Below are positions 15,231-24,504 of a DNA stretch of 48,393 nt, piece by piece; the stretch's first letter is position 1; every line of letters begins with the position of its first letter. The stretch lies in NCBI GenBank assembly GCA_964393545.1, contig CAYMUB010000071.1, forward strand, positions 1 through 48,393. Reading direction: 5' to 3'. Below the pieces are notes generated by a model. It saw nothing but the letters and a program-made list of their open reading frames with translations, was not told the DNA's origin and did no database searches. The DNA comes from CAYMUB01 sp964393545. Its GTDB lineage: Bacteria; Patescibacteriota; Microgenomatia; Daviesbacterales; UBA10151. The position numbers and the translations under genes are program-made.

Positions 15231-15821
15231 ATGTTAGAAGAACTTTTTGTATCGCGTGTCCGGGTAAAAATATTACAACTTTTCTTAGCGTCTCCTAAAG
15301 ACTCTCTTTTCCATGTCCGTGAAATTGTCAGGCGGGTATCCGAAGAGATTAATGCTGTCAGGCGGGAGCTGGCCAGAATGGAAAAGTTTGGTATGGCAAC
15401 TTCAGAATGGCGAGCCAACAGAAGACTTTATCGTTTTAGAAAAGATTACATTTTTTATAGAGAGCTTTTGTCTTTGGTTGCTAAAACATCTGGGCTGGGA
15501 GGGAACTTGATTAAAGGAAAAGGTAAACTTGGTAAAGTAAAATTCGCTTTTCTGTCAACAAAGTTTTTAAAAGGTGAATCATCAAATACAGAAGATGTCA
15601 ATCTACTGGTAGTAGGGAGTATTGTTTCACCGGAGCTTCAATCAATTGTGGCAGATGAACAAGCTAAAAGAGAACAGGAAATAAACTATTCATATATGGA
15701 TGAAGCAGAATTCAAATTTAGAGTTAAAAGAAGAGACCCGTTTATCTTAAAAGTTTTACTTCAACCTAAGGTAATGTTGATTGGTGATGAAGATGAATTG
15801 TTGGAAGGACTAATATCTTAA
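15231..15821 (+). CDS. Winged-helix regulator with nucleotidyltransferase-like domain
   Basis: A 196-residue protein. Residues 1-75 form a winged helix-turn-helix (MLEELFVSRVRVKILQLFL, FHVREIVRRV, AVRRELARMEKFGMATSEW, RLYRFRKDYIFYRELLSLV), similar to ArsR/MarR-like domains. The rest (about 100-196) resembles a degenerate MNT-type nucleotidyltransferase fold, but the catalytic GSxxxG...DxD pattern is missing (VNLLVVGSI only), so it is probably a regulator and not an enzyme. This architecture recurs in archaea and CPR. It sits between the DUF3048 gene and the secD operon; target genes are unknown. Confidence 0.75.
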   Translation: MLEELFVSRVRVKILQLFLASPKDSLFHVREIVRRVSEEINAVRRELARMEKFGMATSEWRANRRLYRFRKDYIFYRELLSLVAKTSGLGGNLIKGKGKLGKVKFAFLSTKFLKGESSNTEDVNLLVVGSIVSPELQSIVADEQAKREQEINYSYMDEAEFKFRVKRRDPFILKVLLQPKVMLIGDEDELLEGLIS

Positions 15822-15851
15822 TTTTCAGGCTAATTTTTAATCTATCTCCCA

Positions 15852-15880
15852 TTCACATCTTGGATTTATTAAAGTAGAAT
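15852..15880 (+). promoter_or_regulatory. secD operon promoter
   Basis: TTCACA (15852-15857), 17-bp spacer, TAGAAT (15875-15880). The -10 ends 6 nt before the secD ATG, predicting a leaderless mRNA. Confidence 0.65.
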
Positions 15881-15886
15881 AAAAAA

Positions 15887-17185
15887 ATGCAATCAAGAAA
15901 GACTCTCTGGTTAATAATCTTACTTATAGCTGTTGCAATTTTAGTTGATCTTCCTAAGTTTCCTACTATAAAAATATTAGATCATCTCTATACCCTAAAT
16001 TTTCCTGTAAAATTAGGGCTTGATTTGCAAGGTGGAACTGAGCTTATTTTGGAAACTCAAATGGACAAAATTGATCCCCTAAATAGAGATAGTGCCTTAG
16101 AATCTGCAAAAGAAGTTTTAGAAAAAAGAGTTAACCTGTATGGAGTATCTGAAGCTGTTGTACAATCATCTAAAGTAGGAGAACAGAGAAGAATTCTAGT
16201 TGAACTACCTGGATTAAAAGATGCCTCAGCTGCAGCACAACTGGTAGGTAAAACTGCTCAACTGGATTTTAGAGAACTAGTTGGTACTCCTTCAGCAGAA
16301 GCAACCCAATCAGCAGTTGCTTTATTTGATAGTTTTAAATCAACAAGTTTGACTGGAGCAGATTTAAAAAAAGCTCAAGTGACTTTTGGTAGTAGCAGAG
16401 GAGTAAAATCAGGAGCACAGGTTGCCATTGAATTTACCAGCGGGGGAGCCAAAAAGTTTGCTGAAATTACAAAAAGAAATATCAATAAACCCTTAGCAAT
16501 GTTTTTGGATGATGCTCCCATTTCCTGGCCACCTCCTATTGTCCAACAAGAAATAATTGGAGGAAATGCAGTTATTACCGGTCAATTTACAACTGCGCAT
16601 GCTAAAGATTTGGCTATCCAGCTTAATGCAGGTGCCTTACCTGTACCAATTAAGATTTTACAACAACGTTCTATTGGTCCAACTCTTGGAGAAGAATCAA
16701 TTAAAAAAAGCTTGATGGCTGGAATTATTGGACTGGGAATAATTATTGTCTATATGGCTGTGCATTATGGGGTTTTAGGCCTGATTGCAGATGCTGGTTT
16801 AATTATCTATATTTTATTTAGTTTAGCTATATTTAAAACAGGTCTTTTTATTCTTCCCCCCATAACCCTAACTCTAGCAGGAATTGCCGGGTTTATTTTA
16901 TCAGTTGGCATGGCAGTTGATGCCAATATCTTAATCTTTGAAAGAATGAAGGAGGAAATCCGTTGGGGGAAAGTTAAGTCACATGCTCTAGATTTAGGAT
17001 TTAAAAGAGCCTGGTCTTCAATTTGGGCTTCAAATATATCCTCTCTTATCACTGCGGTGATTTTATATAGCCTGGGTCAATCATTAGTCCGTGGTTTTGC
17101 GATAACTTTAGCAATTGGTGTTTTAGTTTCAATGTTTACAGCGGTAGTTGTTACAAGAACCTTTCTAAGGCTATTGATAAAGTAA
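15887..17185 (+). CDS. secD: Protein translocase subunit SecD
   Basis: SecD works with SecF to pull exported proteins across the membrane using the proton gradient. The 432-residue product has the N-terminal helix, the family motif LGLDLQGGTELILE (P1 domain start), a periplasmic domain with PLAMFLDDAPISWPP and LNAGALPVPIKI, and six C-terminal helices with GMAVDANILIFERMKEE, which holds the conserved Asp of the proton path. It is on the short side for the family, mainly in P1. It is the first gene of a four-gene operon; the next start follows after one base. Confidence 0.96.
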   Translation: MQSRKTLWLIILLIAVAILVDLPKFPTIKILDHLYTLNFPVKLGLDLQGGTELILETQMDKIDPLNRDSALESAKEVLEKRVNLYGVSEAVVQSSKVGEQRRILVELPGLKDASAAAQLVGKTAQLDFRELVGTPSAEATQSAVALFDSFKSTSLTGADLKKAQVTFGSSRGVKSGAQVAIEFTSGGAKKFAEITKRNINKPLAMFLDDAPISWPPPIVQQEIIGGNAVITGQFTTAHAKDLAIQLNAGALPVPIKILQQRSIGPTLGEESIKKSLMAGIIGLGIIIVYMAVHYGVLGLIADAGLIIYILFSLAIFKTGLFILPPITLTLAGIAGFILSVGMAVDANILIFERMKEEIRWGKVKSHALDLGFKRAWSSIWASNISSLITAVILYSLGQSLVRGFAITLAIGVLVSMFTAVVVTRTFLRLLIK

Positions 17186-17186
17186 T

Positions 17187-18059
17187 ATGCTATTTAAATC
17201 TAAAAAACCTTCATTTGAACATTTGCACAAAAAATGGACTGTGCGTCAAAAAAAAGCTCAAGATAATTTTTGGCATTCTCATAATAAGGCATTAAAGCAA
17301 TTGGTAATTGGTTCTTTGGGAGGATTACTCCTACTGACTCCTCCAGCCAGTTTTTCTGCTGCCCCTAATAATCTAGTAGTTAGTAGAGGTGATGTGTTGA
17401 AAAACTATGATCAGAATGTACTTCTTGTAGGGCAGCTTAATCAAATGCTTCCTAAAGAAGGTAAATCCTTGGATCCTAATAAAGAAACAGCAATTCTTGA
17501 TATTTTGTCTAAAGATTTTGGTGTTAGTGTCAGAGCAGAAATTGATGACATCAGATTAACCAAAAATTACGGTATAATTGGAGGTGAGCAGCATTTATAC
17601 CGCTATCCAGGAGATAGTTTATATGCACATTTTGATAAAACTACTGATTGGGCGATGTATGGTGATGCTGGAATTGCACCACACTTAGGAGCATGGGGAT
17701 ATTTTACATCCTCAAAAGAAAATTTTACAGAGAGCGATAAACTAAGGGAAAAATATTATTTGGCTATTCAAACCTTTCTAGTACCTGGTTATGCTGAGAA
17801 TGTAGTTTTGTACAGAGATTTCTTTAAATTCCGCAAGATGTTGGTAGTTAACCCACAAACAGGGCAGGCAGTTATTGCAGTAATTGGAGATGCTGGACCT
17901 AGCGAATGGACAGGTAAAGACTTAGGAGGTTCTCCTGAGGTAATGCATCAATTAGGTTTAGCAGAAGGTCCAAGAAAAGGATTAGTATTATACTTTTTTA
18001 TTGATGACCCAAATGATGAAATTCATTTAGGTTCAGTCAAAGTTAGGAATCAAACATGA
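17187..18059 (+). CDS. Exported protein with a double-psi beta-barrel-like domain
   Basis: A 290-residue protein with a basic N-terminal region, then a hydrophobic segment (LVIGSLGGLLLLTPPASFSA, about 46-66), so it is likely exported or anchored with a long cytoplasmic tail. The C-terminal part reads VVNPQTGQAVIAVIGDAGPS followed by EWTGKDLGGSPEVMHQLGL. This resembles the RlpA/3D double-psi barrel (NxxNGKxVxVxxxDxGP...DLS). Related domains bind or cut peptidoglycan. It is encoded between secD and secF, with 4-bp overlap to the next gene. A peptidoglycan role is inferred from the fold only; I would not name an activity. Confidence 0.6.
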   Translation: MLFKSKKPSFEHLHKKWTVRQKKAQDNFWHSHNKALKQLVIGSLGGLLLLTPPASFSAAPNNLVVSRGDVLKNYDQNVLLVGQLNQMLPKEGKSLDPNKETAILDILSKDFGVSVRAEIDDIRLTKNYGIIGGEQHLYRYPGDSLYAHFDKTTDWAMYGDAGIAPHLGAWGYFTSSKENFTESDKLREKYYLAIQTFLVPGYAENVVLYRDFFKFRKMLVVNPQTGQAVIAVIGDAGPSEWTGKDLGGSPEVMHQLGLAEGPRKGLVLYFFIDDPNDEIHLGSVKVRNQT

Positions 18060-18382
18060 AACATTTCTACACTCATTTGATTGAGATAGAGTCTATAAAT
18101 ATAGCACTTGATAAAATTGATTTATCAAGTGAGCAAAGAATGCACCTGGCTCAGTTAGTTGATTCCAGTTTGCATCATACTATACTTGATGCAGTTTTAT
18201 CTCAATTAAAAGATGAAGATAAGAGAGCGTTTATGATTCATTTAAACGAAAATGATCATGATAAAATTTGGCAATTTTTAAATGGAAAGGTAGTTGATAT
18301 AGAAGTAAAAATAAAGAAAGTAGCTGATGAGTTAAAAAAGGAATTAGAAAAGGATTTGAAGGAGGCAGAAAAACTAAAATGA
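18056..18382 (+). CDS. Small charged helical protein between secD and secF
   Basis: A 108-residue protein, all helical by eye, with a core LSSEQRMHLAQLVDSSLHHT, a middle section DEDKRAFMIHLNENDHDKIW and a very charged C-terminal coiled-coil (KIKKVADELKKELEKDLKEA). No signal peptide or membrane helix, so it should be cytoplasmic. From memory, similar proteins lie next to sec genes in other Microgenomates, but I cannot give a named function. Overlaps of 4 bp on both sides show tight coupling with the exported protein and with SecF. A chaperone-like or docking role is possible. Confidence 0.75.
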   Translation: MKHFYTHLIEIESINIALDKIDLSSEQRMHLAQLVDSSLHHTILDAVLSQLKDEDKRAFMIHLNENDHDKIWQFLNGKVVDIEVKIKKVADELKKELEKDLKEAEKLK

Positions 18383-19263
18383 ATCTGATGAAGTTTAAAG
18401 TTTGGTACTTTATTTTTTCTTTAGTAATCATCCTGCCTGGATTATATTATCTAGCAGTTTCCGGATTAAAGTTAGGAATAGATTTTACAGGCGGGGCACT
18501 GATTGAGTATAAGTTTGACCGCAGTATAGATGTAAACAATTTAAGACAAGAAATTAATAAAGAGGGGGTTGAAGTTGGTTCAATTACCTCTACTGGAAAT
18601 AGTACATATATTATTAAGACTAAACCTTTAGAGTCAATTAAGATAAATGATCTAAAGGGTAGTCTAAATAGTAAATTTGGTAAAGTTGAGGAAAGAAGGG
18701 TAGAAAATGTTGGTCCAACTATAGGGAAAGAATTAGAACAGAAAGCCTTAATAGCATTGGGATTATCATCACTTACAATAATTTTATATATCTCTTTTTC
18801 TTTTAGGAAGATTCCTAAACCAGCTTCATCTTGGAGGTTTGGGGTGGCAGCAATTGTTGCTTTAATTCATGATGTATTACTTGTGGTAGGAGTTTTTGCA
18901 ATTTTAGGAAAGTTTCTGCAAGTTGAGGTAGACATATTGTTTGTAACAGCGTTACTTACAGTAATTGGTTTTTCTGTTCACGATACTATTGTTGTTTTCG
19001 ACAGGATCAGAGAGAATCTATTGAAAAATCCTGGTAAAAAGTTTATTGATATTGCTAATTTATCTATAATTCAAACTTTAGGAAGATCGTTAAATACTTC
19101 TTTAACAGTCGTATTTGTACTTACTGCCTTACTTCTTTTTGGTGGGGAGACGATTAAGTGGTTTGTGGTAGCGCTTTTGGTAGGAATTATTTCAGGTACT
19201 TATTCTTCAATTTTTAATGCCACAGCCTTACTTGTCTGGTGGGAAGAAAAGCTTGGTCACTAA
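18379..19263 (+). CDS. secF: Protein translocase subunit SecF
   Basis: Partner of SecD in late steps of protein export. The 294-residue product has the SecF signature LGIDFTGGALIEYKF near the N-terminus, VGPTIGKELEQKAL before helix 2, and the block VIGFSVHDTIVVFDRIRENL with the proton-path Asp, followed by LGRSLNTSLTVVF. Six membrane helices fit the family. GGAGG at 18361-18365 provides a Shine-Dalgarno; the second ATG (18388) is an alternative start. The 3' end overlaps the convergent cca gene by 4 bp. Confidence 0.96.
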   Translation: MNLMKFKVWYFIFSLVIILPGLYYLAVSGLKLGIDFTGGALIEYKFDRSIDVNNLRQEINKEGVEVGSITSTGNSTYIIKTKPLESIKINDLKGSLNSKFGKVEERRVENVGPTIGKELEQKALIALGLSSLTIILYISFSFRKIPKPASSWRFGVAAIVALIHDVLLVVGVFAILGKFLQVEVDILFVTALLTVIGFSVHDTIVVFDRIRENLLKNPGKKFIDIANLSIIQTLGRSLNTSLTVVFVLTALLLFGGETIKWFVVALLVGIISGTYSSIFNATALLVWWEEKLGH

Positions 19264-20597
19264 GCAAATTCTTTAGTTTTTTGAATCAGAAAATCACTAT
19301 TATTTTTAGATGCGTCTCTCTCAACTTCCTCAAAAAGTTTTTGTAAGATTTCTCCCACTTTGGGACCTGGTTTAATGTTTAACTGCCTCATTACATCGTT
19401 ACCGCCTATCTTTAAATCAGAGATAGAAAAAGGTTTTTGTAAGACTTGTTGAATCCTTTCCTGGAATTTTTCCATCCTCCAGGAAACTTCATTCTTGGTT
19501 CCCCCACCTAACCTGTCTCCAATTCTTACAGCCATTAGATCATCAATATTCTCCAAACCTACATTTTTGATAAACCTTCTGATAGCAGAATCTGTTTGTT
19601 CTTCAGTTACTGTAAACATATGAAAGCGGATTAATTTAAAAAGTTTATCTGTTTGTTTTTTTGACAGATTAAATCTTTTAGCAATTTTTAGAGCCAAATT
19701 TGCACCCACAACTTCGTGATTATAGAAAGTGACATTGCCTGTTGAGTCAGTTTTTTGGGTGTCAAATTTACCAATATCATGAAGTAAGGCAGCAAATCTA
19801 ACTAGTGGATTATTAGATGGTGTGTGTTTTAAAGCAAGTAATGAGTGCTCACCAATATCATAGATTCGATCATGTCTAGGTCCTTCCTGCTTAATACCAA
19901 AACAAGCTTCAAGTTCTGGCAAGATGATTTGCAAAATTCCTGTTTCTCTAAGTTTAACTATCCCTTGATAGGGAGTGTTGGATGAAAGAATTTTAAAAAG
20001 TTCATCACGGATTCTTTCCCAGGCAATTTGTTTTATTAAATGAGCATTTTCCTTTATAGCTTTATTGGTTTTTTCATCAACATCAAAATCTAACTGGGTG
20101 GCAATCCTGATTGCCCTCATTAAACGAAGGGCATCTTCTTGAAACCTTTTATTTGGATCTCCAACTGCTTTAATAATTTTATTTTTAGCATCTTGTTGTC
20201 CTTGAAAGAGATCAATTATTTGTTGATCTGGCCCTAATGCTAAAGCATTTATTGTGAAATCCCGGCGAGCCAAGTCCTCATTTATTTTATTGGTCCAGGA
20301 AACTTCAACTGGATGACGGTGATCTTTGTAGTCACCCTCTTTTCTCATAGTAGTAATTTCATATACATTATTATTTTCACTTGAAATTCCTACAGTTCCA
20401 AATTTGTTATCATAAAAACCTTCTGGAAATAATTTAAGAATCTCCTCTGGAGATGCATCTGTGGTAAAATCCCAATCAGTTACCCGCTTATCCATTAAAA
20501 GATCACGCACAGCCCCTCCCACAATATAAATTTGGAAGTTAAATTTTTGAAATTTATTCAAAATATTTTTAACCTCTTTTGGTAGTGTATAATTCAT
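19260..20597 (-). CDS. cca: CCA tRNA nucleotidyltransferase with HD domain
   Basis: Adds or repairs the 3' CCA of tRNAs. The 445-residue protein has the class II nucleotidyltransferase head (YIVGGAVRDLLMDKRVTDWD with Asp41 and Asp43), RRDFTINALAL, the EDALRLMRAIR helix and an HD phosphohydrolase domain (FAALLHDIGKFDTQ). Both tRNA genes in this window lack an encoded CCA, so the gene is needed for all-round synthesis. A TACAAT (20609 to 20604, minus strand) ends 6 nt before the ATG, giving a leaderless arrangement. It is divergent from recJ with only 23 bp between starts. Confidence 0.95.
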   Translation of the reverse strand: MNYTLPKEVKNILNKFQKFNFQIYIVGGAVRDLLMDKRVTDWDFTTDASPEEILKLFPEGFYDNKFGTVGISSENNNVYEITTMRKEGDYKDHRHPVEVSWTNKINEDLARRDFTINALALGPDQQIIDLFQGQQDAKNKIIKAVGDPNKRFQEDALRLMRAIRIATQLDFDVDEKTNKAIKENAHLIKQIAWERIRDELFKILSSNTPYQGIVKLRETGILQIILPELEACFGIKQEGPRHDRIYDIGEHSLLALKHTPSNNPLVRFAALLHDIGKFDTQKTDSTGNVTFYNHEVVGANLALKIAKRFNLSKKQTDKLFKLIRFHMFTVTEEQTDSAIRRFIKNVGLENIDDLMAVRIGDRLGGGTKNEVSWRMEKFQERIQQVLQKPFSISDLKIGGNDVMRQLNIKPGPKVGEILQKLFEEVERDASKNNSDFLIQKTKEFA

Positions 20598-20603
20598 GAT
20601 GTA

Positions 20604-20609
20604 ATTGTA
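20604..20609 (-). promoter_or_regulatory. -10 box of cca
   Basis: TACAAT on the minus strand, ending 6 nt before the cca ATG at 20597. A TTTCCA hexamer lies 17 bp further upstream, inside the recJ 5' end. Confidence 0.45.
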
Positions 20610-20620
20610 TCCCTTGTAAT

Positions 20621-22204
20621 ATGAAATGGAAAGTAGCCCTCAAGAAAAGTGATGATTTAACTGAACAACTTTTGAGTAACCGTGGGATTTTCAGCAAAGA
20701 AATAGAGCGATTTTTTAATCCTAAGATTTTGGATTTTGAGAAAGATTTAAAAATTTCAGGTATTGATAAAGCCAATAAAAGAATTTTAAAAGCAATAGAA
20801 AGAAATGAATTAATAGTTATTTTTGGAGATTATGATGTGGACGGTATTTGTGCATCAGCTATTTTATACAAAGGTTTAACATCACTAGGTGCTAAGGTTT
20901 TGCCATATATTCCTCACCGGGAAAAAGAAGGTTATGGACTGTCAAAATTAGGTTTAGAGTTTGCAAAGAGCTCTGATGCTTCAGTTGTAATTACTGTGGA
21001 TTGTGGAATTGTGGCTTTTGAGCAAGCCAAATTTGCCAAAGGATTGGGTTTGGATTTAATCATCACTGATCATCACCTGCCTCAGGAGAATTTGCCAAAG
21101 GCATATGAGATTGTGCATTCTACAAAAATGTGTGGAGCAGGTGTGGCCTGGTGTTTAATTTCCAATATTATCAAAAAAGATTTAAGACAGGATTTATTGC
21201 AGTTTGTAGCAATTGCCACCATTTGTGATCTAATCTCTTTAACTGGACTGGGGAGAGCTTTTGTAGTTGAAGGACTTAGGGTTTTGAATAAAACTACTAA
21301 TTTGGGTTTACTATCTTTAATAAATGAATGCGGGATAAAAATAGGAGATATTGGCTCATTTGGAATAGGTTATATGATAGGTCCAAGATTAAATGCCATA
21401 GGAAGATTGGAACATGCCATAGACGCTTTGAGACTTTTATGTACAAAAGATAATGTAAAAGCTAAAAATTTGGCAAAATTACTTTGCGAGGCAAATACTA
21501 CCCGTCAGCAAAAAACAGTTATAGCTTTTGAACAAGCGAAATCTTTAGTTGATGATAAAAAGAAGATACATGTTTTATATCATCAAGAGTGGTCGTCAGG
21601 AATCATTGGGCTTATTGCCGGAAAGATAACTGAAGAATACTCGCGTCCGGCGATTGCTATTTCTTTAGGAGAAAATATTTCCAAAGGTTCTGCCCGTTCA
21701 GTTGATGGATTAAATATTGTGGAGTTAATCAGAAGACATGCTGATATTTTAATTGATGTAGGTGGACATCCAGGAGCCGCCGGATTTTCTATTTTAAGGA
21801 AACATATAGAGACTTTAAAACAAAGATTGGAAAAGCAGGTAATTGACTTGCCAGACATATCAGAGAAAGTTTTGGAAATTGATGCAGAAATAACTAACAA
21901 AGATTTAACTAAAAAATTAGCTCAGGGATTACAACCATTTGAACCATTTGGTTTTGGAAATCCTAGGCCCATTTTTGTAACATATAAAATGCAAATTTCT
22001 GATATTAGAACTGTAGGTAATGGTAAGCATTTAAAATTTAAAGCAAATGGAATAAATGCAATTGCTTTTAATATGGGGGATTTAGAAAAAATAATGATGA
22101 ATGGACAACTGGCTGATTTGGCCTATACTCCTGAATTAAATATATATAATGGTTTTGAGAGTTTACAGCTTAAAATCAAAGATATTAAACTAGATATTCA
22201 TTAA
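20621..22204 (+). CDS. recJ: Single-stranded-DNA exonuclease RecJ
   Basis: A DHH-family 5'-3' exonuclease for recombination and mismatch repair. The 527-residue product has motif I FGDYDVDGICASA (Asp70, 72, 74), motif II VITVDCGI, the DHH motif IITDHHLP, and the DHHA1 region with GSARSVDGLNIVELI and DVGGHPGAAGFSI. The C-terminal OB-like domain (FEPFGFGNPRPIF) is present, so it is full length for a short RecJ. aspS follows after 33 bp on the same strand. Confidence 0.95.
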   Translation: MKWKVALKKSDDLTEQLLSNRGIFSKEIERFFNPKILDFEKDLKISGIDKANKRILKAIERNELIVIFGDYDVDGICASAILYKGLTSLGAKVLPYIPHREKEGYGLSKLGLEFAKSSDASVVITVDCGIVAFEQAKFAKGLGLDLIITDHHLPQENLPKAYEIVHSTKMCGAGVAWCLISNIIKKDLRQDLLQFVAIATICDLISLTGLGRAFVVEGLRVLNKTTNLGLLSLINECGIKIGDIGSFGIGYMIGPRLNAIGRLEHAIDALRLLCTKDNVKAKNLAKLLCEANTTRQQKTVIAFEQAKSLVDDKKKIHVLYHQEWSSGIIGLIAGKITEEYSRPAIAISLGENISKGSARSVDGLNIVELIRRHADILIDVGGHPGAAGFSILRKHIETLKQRLEKQVIDLPDISEKVLEIDAEITNKDLTKKLAQGLQPFEPFGFGNPRPIFVTYKMQISDIRTVGNGKHLKFKANGINAIAFNMGDLEKIMMNGQLADLAYTPELNIYNGFESLQLKIKDIKLDIH

Positions 22205-22237
22205 CCTCTCTCTTGTCAATATTCAGAGCAAGCTGAT

Positions 22238-23566
22238 ATGATGCAAGCTATGGAAAGAGTGTTAATAATAGATTGTAATAAAAAAATAGGTGAAGATATA
22301 CAAATTCTTGGTTTTGTACAGACCAAAAGAGATCACGGCAAAATTACGTTTTTGGATATCTTGGATAGGAGCGGTTTGATTCAAGTTGTGGTTGGAGGTG
22401 GGAAGGCTGTGGGGATAGGAGTTCAGGATGCAGTATCTGTAACAGGAACAGTTAACAAACGTCCGGAAAAGTTAATTAACAAAAATATTCCTACAGGAGA
22501 TATAGAGATCTATTCTGAGCAGATTGAAATTTTATCAAAATCTCAGGAGCTACCTTTTGATATGGGTAATAAGAGTTTGGATTTGCAGTTACCAACACTC
22601 TTAGATTTCCGATCACTTACCTTAAGACATCCAAAAGTTAAAGCAATATTTAAGGTTCAAGAAGCTGTTTTAGAAGGTTTTAGACAAGCTTGCAAAAAAT
22701 TAGACTGTATTGAGATAGTTGTTCCGACCATTGCAGCTTCGTCAACTGAAGGTGGAGCGCAAGTTTTCAAGGTTGACTACTATGGCCGTAAAGCTTTTAT
22801 GACTCAAAGCCCCCAGCTTTATAAACAGATGTTAGTACCCGTTTTTGAAAGGGTTTTTACCATAGCTCATGCTTATAGAGCTGAGCCTTCTGTTACTACC
22901 AGGCATTTATCTGAAACAACTCAAATGGATTGTGAGTTTGGATTTGTGGAATTTGAGCAGTTATTGAATTTTCTGGAAGAAGTAGCAATTTCAATGATTA
23001 AATATACTGAGGAAACTCAACAGCAAATTTTGACTGAATTTGGGGTGGAGAAAGTGTTGTTTGGAAAAATTCCAAGATTAACACTTAGAAATGCCCAAGA
23101 AATAATTTATCAAGAATTTGCCCGGGATAATAGGAAGGAAAAAGATTTAACACCACAAGATGAACAGGATATCTGTAAATGGGCAAAAGAGAAGCATCAA
23201 AGTGATTTTGTAACTATCACCCATTTCCCTGCCAAAGCTAAACCATTTTATACCATGCCAGATCCTAAAGACCCTGAGTATAGTTTAAGTTATGACCTCC
23301 TTTTTAGAGGAGTAGAAATTTTAAGCGGCAGTCAAAGAGTTAATGAGTACGAGAAACTGATTTCAGCAATTGAAAGCAGAGGCATGAATCCTAAAGATTT
23401 TGAGATGTATTTACAGGCATTCAAATATGGAATGCCTCCTGAGGGAGGATTCTCCTTTGGTTTGGAGAGAGTTACCATGCTTATTCTGAAGTTAAATAAT
23501 ATTAGAGAAGCCAGTCTTTTCCCCAGAGACATGGAAAGAGTTGATATCAGATTATCACAAAAGTGA
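22238..23566 (+). CDS. aspS: Aspartyl-tRNA synthetase, archaeal/non-discriminating type
   Basis: Class IIb synthetase with an N-terminal OB domain for the anticodon (about 15-110; KIGEDIQILGFVQTKRDHGK) and a catalytic core: motif 2 around RAEPSVTTRHLSETTQMD, the specificity loop FRGVEILSGSQRVNEY, and motif 3 GFSFGLERVTMLILKL. At 442 residues it lacks the GAD insertion of the large bacterial AspRS, so it is the archaeal-type form that often charges both tRNA-Asp and tRNA-Asn for use with GatCAB. That second activity is inferred. ATGs at 22238, 22241 and 22250 compete for the start. It shares a GTGA overlap with the carboxypeptidase gene. Confidence 0.9.
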   Translation: MMQAMERVLIIDCNKKIGEDIQILGFVQTKRDHGKITFLDILDRSGLIQVVVGGGKAVGIGVQDAVSVTGTVNKRPEKLINKNIPTGDIEIYSEQIEILSKSQELPFDMGNKSLDLQLPTLLDFRSLTLRHPKVKAIFKVQEAVLEGFRQACKKLDCIEIVVPTIAASSTEGGAQVFKVDYYGRKAFMTQSPQLYKQMLVPVFERVFTIAHAYRAEPSVTTRHLSETTQMDCEFGFVEFEQLLNFLEEVAISMIKYTEETQQQILTEFGVEKVLFGKIPRLTLRNAQEIIYQEFARDNRKEKDLTPQDEQDICKWAKEKHQSDFVTITHFPAKAKPFYTMPDPKDPEYSLSYDLLFRGVEILSGSQRVNEYEKLISAIESRGMNPKDFEMYLQAFKYGMPPEGGFSFGLERVTMLILKLNNIREASLFPRDMERVDIRLSQK

Positions 23567-24504
23567 AGTATTATTTATACTCTGCCCTACTAATATTAGT
23601 TGTAGTAATTCTAGTTACTGCTTTGCCTTTTATTGTTAATTTAGCAGGAAGCTCTTTGATTAGTTTAGAAATTCCTAAAAACAGTTCTGCAGTTGCCGGT
23701 ACTCAAAAGTATAATCTTCCACCTATTTCTAAAAATATACTGATCCCCATATTTAGTGCTAAAGCAATCATAGTCAAAGATTTAACAACAGGTACTCTGC
23801 TCTATCAAAAAGATGTCAGTATTTCTTTGCCAATTGCATCAACAACCAAGATTATGACGGCAATTGTAGCAACTGAGTATTTTAAACCCAACTCTGTCTT
23901 GACAGTTAAAGCAGGAGCAGGCATACCAGGTTCAAAAGTGGGTTTAATATCAGGAGAGGATTTAAATTTCAGATCTCTTTTGTATGGAATGCTACTTAAT
24001 TCAGGTAATGATGCAGCCTATGCTTTGGCAGAAAATTATCCAGGTGGAGTGTTAGGGTTTGTATCTGCAATGAACAAAAAAGCTGAAAAGTTAAATTTAC
24101 AAAATACCCATTTTGATAATCCAGCTGGATTTGATAGTGTGGCACATTATTCTTCTGCAAAAGACCTGGCAACAATTACAGAAGAGGCTTTAAAAGATGC
24201 AAATTTAGCTAGGATTTTTGCTACCAAAGAAACAAGCATAGTTTCTTTGGATAAAAAGCATACTCACTCACTTTCTAATTTGAATAAACTTCTTTCCCAA
24301 GTTAAAGGAGTTTTAGGGGTGAAAACTGGTTATACTGCTGATGCAAAAGAGAACTTAGTGACTTATGTTGAGCGGGATGGACATCAAGTTTTAATTGTAG
24401 TATTAGGATCTGATGATAGATTTGGAGAGTCAACTAAATTAATTGAGTGGGTTTATTCAAATTTTACCTGGCCAGGGTCTGAGGTTGTTCAACAGTTCCA
24501 ATAA
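23563..24504 (+). CDS. D-alanyl-D-alanine carboxypeptidase (S11 penicillin-binding protein)
   Basis: Trims the terminal D-Ala of peptidoglycan stem peptides outside the membrane. The 313-residue protein has an N-terminal signal or anchor helix (about 4-30) and the three active-site motifs of S11 peptidases: STTK (Ser93-Lys96), SGN (147-149) and KTG (254-256). The C-terminal extension of E. coli PBP5 is missing, so it is a DacA-like core enzyme. The GTG start overlaps the aspS stop. Its 3' end overlaps by 41 bp with the convergent membrane-anchored protein gene. It implies a real peptidoglycan wall in this organism. Confidence 0.93.
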   Translation: MKYYLYSALLILVVVILVTALPFIVNLAGSSLISLEIPKNSSAVAGTQKYNLPPISKNILIPIFSAKAIIVKDLTTGTLLYQKDVSISLPIASTTKIMTAIVATEYFKPNSVLTVKAGAGIPGSKVGLISGEDLNFRSLLYGMLLNSGNDAAYALAENYPGGVLGFVSAMNKKAEKLNLQNTHFDNPAGFDSVAHYSSAKDLATITEEALKDANLARIFATKETSIVSLDKKHTHSLSNLNKLLSQVKGVLGVKTGYTADAKENLVTYVERDGHQVLIVVLGSDDRFGESTKLIEWVYSNFTWPGSEVVQQFQ

